From Mesobacillus maritimus (lineage in GTDB: Bacteria; Bacillota; Bacilli; Bacillales; Cytobacillaceae): a DNA stretch of 64,000 nucleotides. The notes under the pieces were generated by a model. It did no database searches. It was not told where the DNA came from and was given only the letters and a program-made list of their open reading frames with translations. Position 1 is the stretch's first letter. Every line of letters starts with the position of its first letter. Made by a program: the position numbers and the translations under genes. Below, one piece after another: positions 24,273 to 34,451 of this stretch. Location of the stretch: positions 62,001-126,000 of the forward strand of contig NZ_JACWFH010000024.1 of the NCBI RefSeq assembly GCF_019749255.1, given 5' to 3'.

Positions 24273-24361
24273 TTGTACCGATATTAATATCCTTTTTGTC
24301 TCTGTGATTCCATTAAATGGTATTCTTGAATTAGATGTACTGAACATAGTGGAGGTGAACG

Positions 24362-24712
24362 ATGAAGAAAATTATTTGGTCTGTTATTTCATTGGGGCTG
24401 ATTCTGTTTGCTAATTGGGGAATTGCTAAACTTTTTCATAATCATTTTCTCGATTGGTCCTTTTTAACCGGGCTTGGCGCAACCATTCTCATTCGATTTT
24501 TTAATTCATCTGGAGGTTTTGCCTCAGAGATAACCAATGCAAAGCTTCAAAGTGGGAATGAAGAGAATGACCTTAAAATGGAGGTTTGGACGAAATTAGA
24601 CCGGATTGAACGTCGCTTTCAAATGACGCCTTCCGTTTATGTTGGTATATGTTATACAGTTATCGCAGGCATTGTAACAGTCGTTTATTACAAGGACCTT
24701 ATTTTTAATTAA
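24362..24712 (+). CDS. Small membrane protein, function unknown
   Basis: A 116-residue protein with hydrophobic segments at about 4-21, 30-46 and 94-110, and a charged middle loop (NEENDLKMEVWTKLDRIERRFQ). GGAGGTGAACG precedes ATG 24362, so it is well supported as a gene. No family recognised. It lies alone between two terminators. Confidence 0.72.
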   Translation: MKKIIWSVISLGLILFANWGIAKLFHNHFLDWSFLTGLGATILIRFFNSSGGFASEITNAKLQSGNEENDLKMEVWTKLDRIERRFQMTPSVYVGICYTVIAGIVTVVYYKDLIFN

Positions 24713-24824
24713 TAAGCTGTTGTCATTAAATTCCCTATTCTGAAGAAAAAACATTGTTCAGCCTAATGTCATCCTTTATCAACTAAAGCAACAACGGTTG
24801 ATAGACCTGACGAAATAGAGCATG

Positions 24825-24852
24825 AAGGCAGAGGAACTCCTCTGCCTTTTTG
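24825..24852 (+). terminator. Rho-independent terminator
   Basis: AAGGCAGAGG and CCTCTGCCTT form a stem with a four-base loop, followed by TTTGATG. Confidence 0.8.
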
Positions 24853-24981
24853 ATGTTCAATTTCTAGAAATATATCAAAATACTCCTATATGAACATGGT
24901 TTATGCATGTGGAGTAAGAGGACTAGCAATATTCCTTATGATATTTACTGTGAATTTTTGAAATTTTACTCAATTTAGGAG

Positions 24982-25010
24982 TTGTCAAAGTAAACTTCGT
25001 ATATTATAGT
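24982..25010 (+). promoter_or_regulatory. Sigma-A promoter of the B12-controlled operon
   Basis: TTGTCA (24982-24987), a 17-nt spacer and TATAGT (25005-25010) lie about 55 bases before the riboswitch aptamer. Confidence 0.65.
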
Positions 25011-25062
25011 TAATATACAATATATGGTGTTGTTTTTGATAAAATAATACTAAATATAGATA

Positions 25063-25224
25063 ATTGCCGTTGGAAATGGTGTCTGAGAAGACCTAATAGG
25101 GAATCTGGTGAGAATCCAGAACTGTACCCGCAACTGTAAATGCTGACGAAATAAGCATATCCACTGTCATAGGACGGGAAGGGCTTAAAATAGGATGAAG
25201 CATAAGTCAGGAGACCTGCCATTT
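25063..25224 (+). promoter_or_regulatory. Cobalamin (B12) riboswitch
   Basis: The aptamer core is present in order: GCCGTTGG near 25065, the GGTGAGAATCC-type element near 25098, GTACCCGCAACTGTAA near 25124, CCACTG and GACGGGAAGG near 25161-25182, GATGAAGCATAAG, and the B12 box AGTCAGGAGACCTGCC at 25205-25220. B12 riboswitches usually switch downstream expression off when adenosylcobalamin binds. A terminator follows at 25332, so control is probably by transcription termination. It precedes the thioesterase and ribonucleotide reductase genes. Confidence 0.95.
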
Positions 25225-25331
25225 TTACACGTATTATCTTCTTCGGGAGTTGGGAAGGTAGGACGAGGGTATTCTGATAATTACAGTGAGTACGTCTGTG
25301 TACTGTTTTTACTAGATTCATCCGCGTTTCT

Positions 25332-25363
25332 AAAAACCCATCTAATAGGATGGGTTTTTTTAT
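25332..25363 (+). terminator. Riboswitch expression-platform terminator
   Basis: AAAACCCATC and GATGGGTTTT with loop TAATAG and a run of T lie about 110 bases after the B12 box and 116 bases before the first gene. Confidence 0.85.
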
Positions 25364-25478
25364 GTTTTTATAGAGTGATGATCAACTAATAGGTAGTTTA
25401 AACCTTTGGTAGGGAACATTACTTTTCTAGATAGAACTCTCGAAGAATTGTAACCAACTAATAGAAAAGGGATGGAGA

Positions 25479-25973
25479 ATGAGAATGCCTGTACAGTTAC
25501 CTGCAAGTATTTCTAGAAGTATTCAAACAAAATTAGTTTTACCACCTGATACGAATCATATGGGCACTATCTTTGGAGGGACAGTTTTATCCTACATTGA
25601 TGAAATTGCTGCGATTACGGCGATGAAACACAGTAAAGGTGCGGTTGTAACGGCATCAATCGACACGGTCAATTTTTTATCTACGGCGAAAGTAGGTGAT
25701 ATCTTAAATCTAGAAGGTGTCGTCATCTCAACGGGAAGAACGTCAATGGAAGTTTATGTGAAAGTCGATTGTCAGAATATCGAATCAGGATTGAAGACTG
25801 TCACGACAACTGCAATTTTGACCATGGTTGCTGTCAATCAGGACGGGAAACCTACTCCTGTTTGTGGTGTGTCTCCAGAATCAGAAGAAGAGAAGAAACT
25901 CTTTGAAAATGCACAAAGAAGGAAAGAACGACGATTGAAAATAACTGAGTTTTCAGAGGAGAAATGGGTATGA
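25479..25973 (+). CDS. Hotdog-fold acyl-CoA thioesterase (YkhA-like)
   Basis: A 164-residue protein. LPPDTNHMGTIFGGTVLSYIDEIAAITAMKHS is the hotdog active-site region (N-HMGTIFGG-x-D), and VNFLSTAKVGDILNLEGVVI the second conserved block. It hydrolyses acyl-CoA thioesters. The ATG at 25485 is an equally good start relative to GGATGGAG. It is the first gene after the B12 riboswitch, and its stop overlaps the start of the reductase large subunit (ATGA). A lipid enzyme is an unexpected partner in that operon. Confidence 0.88.
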   Translation: MRMPVQLPASISRSIQTKLVLPPDTNHMGTIFGGTVLSYIDEIAAITAMKHSKGAVVTASIDTVNFLSTAKVGDILNLEGVVISTGRTSMEVYVKVDCQNIESGLKTVTTTAILTMVAVNQDGKPTPVCGVSPESEEEKKLFENAQRRKERRLKITEFSEEKWV

Positions 25974-28252
25974 ACAAAACAAGTTATTTAGAGATGAATT
26001 CTTCTTTAAACCTTATTCATAATGGTACTGAAAAATATAAACTAGACACATCGAAAATGATTGAAAAATTAGTTGGATTAGAAGAATCTATGCACTATGA
26101 AACAGCCCTTCAGTATGCATTAAACCAAATCTCAATGGACGCTCCTAACTGGACATATCTTGCTGCAAACCTCTATTTACATGAACTCTACCGGAAGGCA
26201 GCAGATCAGAGGGGATATCTTCCGGTCAAGAAATACGGAAATTTCTATGAGCTAATTTCAAAATTAACGAAGATAGGAATTTACTCTGAGGATATACTGA
26301 ATCAATATACGAAAGAAGAAATCGAGCAATTAGGTGGAATAATTGCTCCTGAACGAGACGAATTGTTTCAATACATAGGGATCTTTTTATTAGCTGATCG
26401 CTACCTTGCGAAAGATTATGAGGGCAATGTTTATGAGTTGCCCCAGGAACGATTTATGATCATTGCTATGACGTTAATGAAACATGAACCAAAAGAAAAA
26501 CGATTAGATTTTGTCAAAGAGGCATACTGGGCGTTAAGTAACTTGTATATGACCGTTGCGACGCCAACGCTAGCGAATGCTGGGAAAAGTTTTGGTCAAC
26601 TTTCTTCATGTTTTATTGATACCGTGGATGATTCACTTGATGGAATCTATTTAAATAATTGGGATATTGCTCGATTGAGTAAAGACGGTGGGGGGATTGG
26701 AATCTATCTTGGAAAGGTACGTGCGTTAGGATCAGATATAAAGAAGTTCAAAGGAAATTCATCCGGAGTTGTTCCGTGGATTCGGTTACTAAATGATACA
26801 GCCGTTAGTGTAGACCAATTAGGTCAACGGCAAGGGGCAATTGCTGTTTATTTAGATGTTTTCCATAAGGATATTATGAATGGATTCTTAGACTTAAAAA
26901 CAAACAACGGAGACGAACGACGCAAGGCACATGATGTTTTTACAGGGGTTGCGGTTCCTGACTTGTTTATGGAAAAGTTAAATGAAGTAGATGATCAAGG
27001 TCGTAGCATTGGAGAATGGCATACCTTTTGTCCTCATCAAGTTAAACAAGTGATGGGGTGGAAGGATGAAAAGGGCAATGCGCTTGGTCTCGAAGACTTT
27101 TATGATGAAAAAGAAAGAAAGTATTTCTCGGAAAAGTATGAAGAGGCTGTGAATCATCCACTTTTGCCACGTATAACGTACCGGGCCATGGATATTATGG
27201 CCCGAATCATGATATCTCAGCTAGAAACTGGGACTCCCTATATGTTTTACCGGGATGAAGTCAACAGACAAAATCCAAACAAGCATAAAGAAGGCACTGG
27301 CAGAACATCGATTTATTGTAGCAATCTGTGTACGGAAATTATCCAGAACATGTCTGCAACGACAATCGTAAAAGAATATGAAGATGAGGATGGAAACATT
27401 GTCATCGTTCGGAAGCCGGGTGATTTTGTTGTTTGTAATTTGTCTTCTATTAATCTACCGAGAGCTGTAACACATGGTGTGGTCGAAAAATTAATACCAA
27501 TACAAATGAGAATGCTAGATAATGTCATCGAACATCACAGCATCTCGGTCGGTCAAGCCCAAGCCACGAATAAAAAATACCGAGGAGTAGGTTTAGGGAC
27601 ATTTGGCTGGCATCATCTCCTTGCTTTAGAGGGGATTTATTGGGAATCAGAGGAAGCCGTGTCCTATGCCGATCGCCTGTATGAGGACATTGCCTACTAT
27701 ACGATTCGTTCATCGATGGAATTAGCAAAAGAAAAAGGTTCTTACCCTGAATTTAATGGTTCAGAATGGCATACGGGTGAGTACTTTGAACGGAAGGAAT
27801 ACCACACCAGTCGGTGGAAAGGATTGAGGAAGGATGTCGCTAAGTACGGTGTCCGGAATGGCTGGATGATGGCAGTTGCACCTAACTCCTCGACTGCTAA
27901 AATTGGTGGATCGACAGATGGAATTGATCCTTTATACGCCGTTGAGTATGCGGAGGAAAAGAAAAATTTCAAATTTAAAGTGACCGCTCCCGATTTGAAT
28001 CATGTTACCTACAACTATTATCGCCGAACAAGGCATACATTGGACCAGCTTTGGAGTATCAAACAAAACGCAGCACGCCAGCGCCATATTGATCAATCAA
28101 TTAGCTTTAACTTTTATATTCGTCATGATATTAAAGCGAAAGAGCTATTACAGCTGCATATGGAAGCTTGGAAGAAGGGGCTGAAAACAACTTATTACGT
28201 TAGAAGTACTTCTCAATCAGAGATTGAGGCATGCGAAGTATGTCAAAGTTAA
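25970..28252 (+). CDS. Class I ribonucleotide reductase, large (alpha) subunit
   Basis: A 760-residue catalytic subunit. LSSCFIDTVDDSLDGIY carries the first redox Cys, SNLCTEI the thiyl-radical Cys with catalytic Glu, VVCNLSSINL the second redox Cys, APNSSTAKIGGSTDGIDPLY the substrate-phosphate loop, and CEVCQS at the C-terminus the shuttle pair. No N-terminal ATP-cone motif is seen. Sequence around the active site is closer to NrdA-like than to the 700-residue NrdE of B. subtilis. It reduces ribonucleotides to deoxyribonucleotides. ATG 25970 is eight bases from GAGGAG and overlaps the thioesterase stop. Confidence 0.93.
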   Translation: MNKTSYLEMNSSLNLIHNGTEKYKLDTSKMIEKLVGLEESMHYETALQYALNQISMDAPNWTYLAANLYLHELYRKAADQRGYLPVKKYGNFYELISKLTKIGIYSEDILNQYTKEEIEQLGGIIAPERDELFQYIGIFLLADRYLAKDYEGNVYELPQERFMIIAMTLMKHEPKEKRLDFVKEAYWALSNLYMTVATPTLANAGKSFGQLSSCFIDTVDDSLDGIYLNNWDIARLSKDGGGIGIYLGKVRALGSDIKKFKGNSSGVVPWIRLLNDTAVSVDQLGQRQGAIAVYLDVFHKDIMNGFLDLKTNNGDERRKAHDVFTGVAVPDLFMEKLNEVDDQGRSIGEWHTFCPHQVKQVMGWKDEKGNALGLEDFYDEKERKYFSEKYEEAVNHPLLPRITYRAMDIMARIMISQLETGTPYMFYRDEVNRQNPNKHKEGTGRTSIYCSNLCTEIIQNMSATTIVKEYEDEDGNIVIVRKPGDFVVCNLSSINLPRAVTHGVVEKLIPIQMRMLDNVIEHHSISVGQAQATNKKYRGVGLGTFGWHHLLALEGIYWESEEAVSYADRLYEDIAYYTIRSSMELAKEKGSYPEFNGSEWHTGEYFERKEYHTSRWKGLRKDVAKYGVRNGWMMAVAPNSSTAKIGGSTDGIDPLYAVEYAEEKKNFKFKVTAPDLNHVTYNYYRRTRHTLDQLWSIKQNAARQRHIDQSISFNFYIRHDIKAKELLQLHMEAWKKGLKTTYYVRSTSQSEIEACEVCQS

Positions 28253-28278
28253 GGACCAAAAAGGGGGAGATGAACAGA

Positions 28279-29322
28279 ATGAAGCAATCACAACTAACTA
28301 AAATCAAACTGCTAAATCCAAATGATCCAAATAAATCAACAGGCATCATCAATGGAAAATCGTCAGGCTTGTTAAATTGGAACGATATCGCCTATCCGCA
28401 GATGTACACTCTATATCAAACCTTGCTTGCAAACTTTTGGAAAGCACAAGAGATTAATATGCAGGACGATATAAAACAGTGGGACTCCCTTAGTACCACA
28501 GAGAAAGATATATTTCTGCGGGTTAATACGCAGCTTGCATGTTTAGATAGCTTACAAACACCGACAATGAGTCAGGTCATGGATTACGTAACAGACTCTA
28601 GTTTTAAAGCGATATTTGCTGTGATATCTCAGCAGGAAGCAGTTCATAATGAATCCTATTCCTATATTTTAAGTTCGCTAGTGCCAATAGCAGAACAAAA
28701 TGCAAGGTTTAATGAAGCAAAACAAGACCCAATCGTAAGCAAGCGAAATCAACTGATTTTAGATGCCTATGATGAGTTTAGACAAAATCCAACATCACTA
28801 ACATTATTTAAATTAGCTGTGAACTCAATTAATTTAGAGGGGATTTATTTTTATGCGGGTTTTGCCTTCTTCTATCATTTAGCTCGTCAGCAAAAAATGT
28901 TGAAGACTAGTACGATGATTAGCTATATTCAACGTGATGAAATGCAGCATGCTTATTTTATTTCGCAGTTTATCCGTATACTTTTAACCGAAAATCCGGA
29001 AATTCATACGGATGATAATATTCAATATGTTTATGAAACCATTGGTCAGGCAGTGTTGCTAGAGAAAGAGTGGGCACAATCCATATTAAAAGAGATTGAT
29101 GGAATTGATTTAGATGAATTTGAAGGATATGTGGAATATCTGGCAAATAAACGATTGCGTCAGCTAGGGTTGAAGAATCTTTATGAAGAAAGAGCGAATC
29201 CAATGCCGTGGATACAGGTATTTAGTGATGAGATGATGAATGAAACAAAATCAGATTTCTTTGAACAGAAATCAAGAACGTACACGAAAGTTTCCCAGTC
29301 AAATGGATTTGATGAATTGTAA
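28279..29322 (+). CDS. Class I ribonucleotide reductase, small (beta) subunit
   Basis: A 347-residue ferritin-like subunit. Metal ligands are visible in LACLDSLQT (Asp), QQEAVHNESY (Glu, His), NLEGIYFYAG (Glu) and RDEMQH (Glu, His). The Tyr four residues after the first ligand His (HNESY) is in place, so a tyrosyl radical is likely, as in class Ia/Ib. ATG 28279 lies nine bases from GGGGAG. The gene follows the large subunit by 26 bases and is followed directly by a flavodoxin gene, so metal-radical assembly may use that flavodoxin. Confidence 0.92.
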   Translation: MKQSQLTKIKLLNPNDPNKSTGIINGKSSGLLNWNDIAYPQMYTLYQTLLANFWKAQEINMQDDIKQWDSLSTTEKDIFLRVNTQLACLDSLQTPTMSQVMDYVTDSSFKAIFAVISQQEAVHNESYSYILSSLVPIAEQNARFNEAKQDPIVSKRNQLILDAYDEFRQNPTSLTLFKLAVNSINLEGIYFYAGFAFFYHLARQQKMLKTSTMISYIQRDEMQHAYFISQFIRILLTENPEIHTDDNIQYVYETIGQAVLLEKEWAQSILKEIDGIDLDEFEGYVEYLANKRLRQLGLKNLYEERANPMPWIQVFSDEMMNETKSDFFEQKSRTYTKVSQSNGFDEL

Positions 29323-29323
29323 A

Positions 29324-29800
29324 ATGAAAGTTGCGATTGTTTATGCATCGATAACAGGAAATACGAAGGAATTAGCGGAAGTACTTTTTAAAATTCTCAA
29401 AATGCAACCAGTTGAGAGCACTATATATAAAATCGAAGAGTTCCCACTCTCGCATTTATGTCAGTTCGACGCGGTAGCGATTGGTACATATACATGGGGA
29501 AATGGGGAACTCCCAACGGAAATGGAAGGACTTTATCAAGCGTTTGAATTATTGGGGAGGGAGAAACTCGTTACCGCTGTGTTTGGTACAGGAGATAGCT
29601 TTTACCCTCGGTATTGTGGAGCCGTCGATTTGTTTCGAGATATGCTTTATGTGAATACAAATTTGGCTGCAATTTTAAAGGTTGAGCTGACTCCGCAGGT
29701 ACAGGATGTAGTACGCTGTCAAAGGTTAGTAGAGTCAATGTTAAATCGAGTGAATAACGTGAATAAGAGAATGAAAGAGGGAATGGAAACTGTAAGGTAA
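29324..29800 (+). CDS. Flavodoxin, co-transcribed with ribonucleotide reductase
   Basis: A 158-residue protein. IVYASITGNTKELAEVLF is the FMN-phosphate loop. IGTYTWGNGELPTEMEGLYQ and FGTGDSFYPRYCGAVDLF are the two FMN-ring loops of classic flavodoxins, longer than in NrdI. The ATG lies one base after the small-subunit stop, with no independent ribosome binding site, indicating translational coupling. Known class Ib operons use NrdI here; a flavodoxin in this slot may supply reducing equivalents or superoxide for cofactor assembly. Confidence 0.88.
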   Translation: MKVAIVYASITGNTKELAEVLFKILKMQPVESTIYKIEEFPLSHLCQFDAVAIGTYTWGNGELPTEMEGLYQAFELLGREKLVTAVFGTGDSFYPRYCGAVDLFRDMLYVNTNLAAILKVELTPQVQDVVRCQRLVESMLNRVNNVNKRMKEGMETVR

Positions 29801-29857
29801 GAAGTATTCTGTGATGGAGAACTTTAAAGTACTTGGTATTAATAGCTTGAAAATGGA

Positions 29858-29892
29858 GCGAGGAAGCAAGTAACTGTCACTTGCTTCCTCGC
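29858..29892. terminator. Bidirectional terminator
   Basis: GCGAGGAAGCAAGT (29858-29871) and ACTTGCTTCCTCGC (29879-29892) form a 14-bp stem. It overlaps the stop region of the convergent MFS gene. Confidence 0.82.
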
Positions 29893-31133
29893 TTTATCAT
29901 GTTGTGTCCTTTTCTAAGGAAATAGTAGGCTCCAATGAATGTAAAAGCAGATCCGTAAAAGAGAGCAGAGTGGGTAAATACATCCATAAGGAGCCCGAGG
30001 ATCCCTGGGGCAACTATAGCAGATGCCATGGAGAATAAATAATAGAGTCCAGTGAAATAGCCAATTCTACTTTTGCCACCTAAATCGGCTACTAATGGAT
30101 ACGCTTGAACATTAATGAACGCCCAAGCAATCCCGCCGATAAACAACATCACTTGCAGGAGTAGGACTTGGTTTAATTCAGGAATCATTCTTCCTAGAAT
30201 AGGAATGAGCGGGATGCTAACAAAAATGATTGGTTGGACAATTAATCCAATCAGCATGGAGGGAGCTTTCCCCCATTTACTTCCTAAGATACCGGCAGGC
30301 ACGGCAAAAAGGACGAAAGATAAACTGAAAAATCCAAGAGTAAATCCAGCTGTACTTTCTTTCATGTTCAAAAATTCAACGGCATAGACCGTAAACTGGG
30401 ATTCTACGCCGGTAAATCCAATGAAATAAAGAAAAATCGCAATCAAGACGAAGAGGTGTCCGCGGAACTCTTTCGTTTTCAGTAGTCTATATCCGTCTAA
30501 AAACGAATTTGATGCCAAAACTTCATCCTTTGTTTTTTCTGCATAGGGTGGGTTTCGGTCTACAGTAAAGAAGAGTAAAATGAAGGTACTGAGCAACAAC
30601 AGCCCTGCAACGATAAACGGATATGGACGGTTCATTCCATATAAGGTAGATAAACCGAATAAAGCAATAATAGCGCCAATTCCACCCATAAGATTGATAA
30701 TTCCGTTGGCTGTAGAACGTTTCTCCGGGGGTGTGTGGTCAGGCATTAGTGCAATAACGGGTGCTCGATAAATGGTCATGGCAAGTAAGAAGATGATGTC
30801 AACAAAAATGAGAATCCAAAAGGTTGATAAGGAAGCAAAAGGGATTAAAATAAAAGTTAACGCAGCTAATGGCATGCCGATGACAATAAAAGGGAGTCTG
30901 TTCCCTATTCGGGTATCGATTTTGTCAGACCATGTACCAATGATCGGAATTAAAAGAACAGCAAGGAGATTATCTAATCCCATAATTGCACCACGAATGG
31001 CTCTACTATCAATAAAGTCCCCTAAAATTAGAGGCATATAGGCGTTATAGAATGCCCAGGCAAGCGATAAGGCAAGGAATCCGCTCCCAATGACAAAAAT
31101 TTTCCCATACGAAAATGGTCTTTGTTGCTTCAC
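29877..31133 (-). CDS. MFS transporter, sugar-carrier-like (GPH/SLC45-type layout)
   Basis: A 418-residue protein with about 12 transmembrane helices. FYNAYMPLILGDFIDSRAIRGAIMGLDNLLAVLLIPIIGTWSDK and MPDHTPPEKRSTANGIINLMGG are the helix 2-3 loop and helix 4-5 features of SLC45/GPH-type carriers for sugars. Start is uncertain: GTG 31133 has AGGTGGTGA upstream and is preferred, while GTG 31145 lacks a site. It is monocistronic. The substrate is not determined. Confidence 0.82.
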   Translation of the reverse strand: MKQQRPFSYGKIFVIGSGFLALSLAWAFYNAYMPLILGDFIDSRAIRGAIMGLDNLLAVLLIPIIGTWSDKIDTRIGNRLPFIVIGMPLAALTFILIPFASLSTFWILIFVDIIFLLAMTIYRAPVIALMPDHTPPEKRSTANGIINLMGGIGAIIALFGLSTLYGMNRPYPFIVAGLLLLSTFILLFFTVDRNPPYAEKTKDEVLASNSFLDGYRLLKTKEFRGHLFVLIAIFLYFIGFTGVESQFTVYAVEFLNMKESTAGFTLGFFSLSFVLFAVPAGILGSKWGKAPSMLIGLIVQPIIFVSIPLIPILGRMIPELNQVLLLQVMLFIGGIAWAFINVQAYPLVADLGGKSRIGYFTGLYYLFSMASAIVAPGILGLLMDVFTHSALFYGSAFTFIGAYYFLRKGHNMIKRGSK

Positions 31134-31343
31134 CTCAATCACCACCTATGATCTTTACATATCTGCACTCATGTTATTATATTGTGGAAACCCAACTTTA
31201 GAATGACGTACAGGCTTTCTGCATTACTTTTGTTCTAGTGTTCTACCTTAATAAATTCCTAACCTGTTTTATGGCGGGGGTGGTTTGATCTCTTAGATGA
31301 AAAGGAAGGAACAGCAAAAACAGCTCCATAGGGGGGAAACAAA

Positions 31344-32018
31344 ATGAAAAAATTTGCGCTTTCTTGGAGCGGTGGTAAAGATGGCTGCCTCGCTTTAGAT
31401 GTATTAAGAAAGCAAGGGATAGAGGTAGCTAGTTTGGTAACAACCGTCCCTGCTGAAATTGGAAGAACCTTTGGTCATGGTGAAAAAAAGGAACTAATCA
31501 AGCTACAGGGCGAAGCCTTAGGGATCCCTGTTCACTTTATTGAATGTACATTTGAAGAATATTCGCAAAAATTTGTTCAGGAATTAAAGCAACTTAAAGA
31601 GCGAAATCAGCTAACAGGGATTGCTTTTGGTGATTTGTATTTCGAACCTCACCGTGAGTGGGGGGAAAAGGTAGCGAAAGAAGTAGGCATTGAAGCAGTT
31701 TATCCACTATGGATGGAAAAGAAGGAAGCTTTGCATGCATTACAAACCTTTGTCGAATCCGGATATAAGTCGACTGTGATACGTGTAAGAGAAGACGTAT
31801 TAGATGAATCTTGGCTCGGGAAAGAATTAGATCATGCTTTCCTAAACGCTATCCAACAGAAGGATGTCTGTCCAATGGGGGAAGCAGGGGAGTACCATAC
31901 ATATGTTCATGATGGACCACTTTTCAAGAAAAAGATATTGCTCCAACGTCCTGAGGTCATCCAACTGGAGACAACAAAAAAGTTGGAGTATAGGAATTAC
32001 TTCCTCCTAGAAAAATAG
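31344..32018 (+). CDS. Diphthine-ammonia-ligase-like PP-loop ATPase
   Basis: A 224-residue protein. The N-terminal PP-loop is SWSGGKDGCLAL (residues 7-18). GRTFGHGEKKELIKLQGEALGIPVH and FGDLYFEPHREWGEKVAKEVGIEAVYPLW are the conserved blocks of the DUF71/Dph6 family, and CPMGEAGEYHTYVHDGP is the C-terminal signature. Eukaryotic members amidate diphthine on EF-2. Bacteria lack diphthamide, so the bacterial substrate is unknown. GGGGGGAAACAAA precedes ATG. Confidence 0.9.
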   Translation: MKKFALSWSGGKDGCLALDVLRKQGIEVASLVTTVPAEIGRTFGHGEKKELIKLQGEALGIPVHFIECTFEEYSQKFVQELKQLKERNQLTGIAFGDLYFEPHREWGEKVAKEVGIEAVYPLWMEKKEALHALQTFVESGYKSTVIRVREDVLDESWLGKELDHAFLNAIQQKDVCPMGEAGEYHTYVHDGPLFKKKILLQRPEVIQLETTKKLEYRNYFLLEK

Positions 32019-32162
32019 CAAAAGCAAATTGAATTTGGGTGTAAATAGAAAAGTAAAATAAATAGTAGGGAAAGTCCAAGACTAAGCTTCCAGCAAAAGA
32101 ATTAAACTTTTAGTTCCTGATAAATTTTGGTACTATAGTACAAGACCAACTAAAGAAAGTAG

Positions 32163-33131
<969 letters not shown>

Positions 33132-33141
33132 AAAAGAGGGT

Positions 33142-33177
33142 AAAAAGGATGTTACATGAGGTAACATCCTTTTTTTT
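33142..33177 (+). terminator. Rho-independent terminator after pfkA
   Basis: AAAAAGGATGTTAC and GTAACATCCTTTTT with a five-base loop and T-run. Confidence 0.92.
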
Positions 33178-33499
33178 GACCTGTTTTTCTAGTGTTTTTT
33201 TAAATGAAATATTATATCACTACGAACACCTTAATAACTATCATTTTTTTCTATTATCCTATAAATAAATATATAGTATTTCGACAATCTCCATTGTAAA
33301 ATAATTTATACTGAACAACTGATAAACCAAGGCAATAAGACATCCATTTTGAATATAGGGAGGAAACGATTCTCAGAAAAGTATAGTTAATTGGTTCGGT
33401 TCCTTCTGAAAAGAGTACGAACAAATGAAAAATAAAAAATCAATTCTCGCTAAATTAGTCTAAAGATTTTAAAAATTCAATATAAGAGGTTGATGAAAG
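33178..33499. other. AT-rich intergenic stretch
   Basis: About 320 bases with no ORF or clear dyad. It should contain the promoter of the prolyl hydroxylase-like gene, but no confident -35/-10 pair is visible. Confidence 0.4.
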
Positions 33500-34171
33500 T
33501 TGACAATGGATGGTAAAGAAGTACTACTTAATGAACAAGCATTGAAAGAACCAACAATATTTAATCATAATGGAAATAAAATCATCACGGAAGATCGCGA
33601 AATTAACATTATTGCTAAGTTGGAAGAGCCACTAATTGTCGTCTTAGGTAATGTGTTAAGTAATGAAGAATGTGATGAGTTAATTCAATTATCAAAGGAT
33701 CGATTGGAACGCTCGAAGATTGGGAGTGTCCGAGAAATAGACGACCTTAGATCAAGTAGTAGCATGTTTTTTCAAGAAGGCGAAAATGAGGTCGTTGCAA
33801 GAATAGAAAAAAGAGTTTCACAGATTATGAATATTCCTGTTGAACATGGAGAAGGGCTACAAATCTTGAATTATCAAATTGGTCAAGAATACAAAGCTCA
33901 TTTTGACTTTTTTAAGTCAACCAGTCAGGCAGCAACGAATCCTAGAATCAGTACACTGGTTATGTATTTAAATGATGTGGAATATGGTGGAGAAACCTAT
34001 TTCCCTAAACTTGGTCTTTCGGTATCTCCCCAAAAAGGCATGGCCGTCTATTTCGAATACTTCTATAATGATCAAACGTTAAATGAGTTGACCTTACATG
34101 GGGGAGCACCCGTAATTATTGGAGACAAATGGGCTGCCACCCAATGGATGAGGAGAAAAAAAGTGAATTAA
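33500..34171 (+). CDS. Prolyl 4-hydroxylase-like 2OG-Fe(II) dioxygenase
   Basis: A 223-residue protein. The iron triad is His134, Asp136 (YKAHFDFF) and His200 (ELTLHGGAPV), with Lys210 in GDKWAATQW for 2-oxoglutarate. NYQIGQEYKAHFD and YLNDVEYGGETYFPKLGLSVSPQKGMAVYF are typical of P4H catalytic domains. Bacillus P4H-like proteins hydroxylate prolines in collagen-like or other proteins. Start TTG 33500 is closest to AGAGGTTGATGA; ATG 33506 is the alternative. It is monocistronic. Confidence 0.9.
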   Translation: MTMDGKEVLLNEQALKEPTIFNHNGNKIITEDREINIIAKLEEPLIVVLGNVLSNEECDELIQLSKDRLERSKIGSVREIDDLRSSSSMFFQEGENEVVARIEKRVSQIMNIPVEHGEGLQILNYQIGQEYKAHFDFFKSTSQAATNPRISTLVMYLNDVEYGGETYFPKLGLSVSPQKGMAVYFEYFYNDQTLNELTLHGGAPVIIGDKWAATQWMRRKKVN

Positions 34172-34184
34172 TTCGTATTCCGGG

Positions 34185-34219
34185 AAAAAGCGTTTCTACC
34201 ATGTAGGTGCGCTTTTTTT
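34185..34219 (+). terminator. Rho-independent terminator
   Basis: AAAAAGCG and CGCTTTTT with an inner CTAC/GTAG pairing and T-run, 14 bases after the hydroxylase gene. Confidence 0.78.
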
Positions 34220-34451
34220 ATTCGTTTTTCTTTGCTTATACTTTGTTGATTTAGAGTGAATAGACAATAAAATTGTCATATATAGAAAGGAACCGATCAA
34301 AAAACGTGTTACCCTTTGTTCACAATTTTTTCAGCTTTTATTGAGAAATAGGGATTCTATCAAGTATGTGGCTCCCTTTTGCTGTATAGTGATAGAGAAA
34401 GTCAATAATAATAACAGCATTAGGATTTTTAGGAAGCGGGGGGTATACAAT

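Noticed and set aside
28970-29203. Minus-strand frame inside the reductase small-subunit gene
   Set aside because: Shadow of a confidently assigned gene with no start signal.
34341-34451. N-terminal extension of DegV
   Set aside because: The extra 37 residues are not DegV-like. TTG 34452 has the GGGGGG site and gives normal length.
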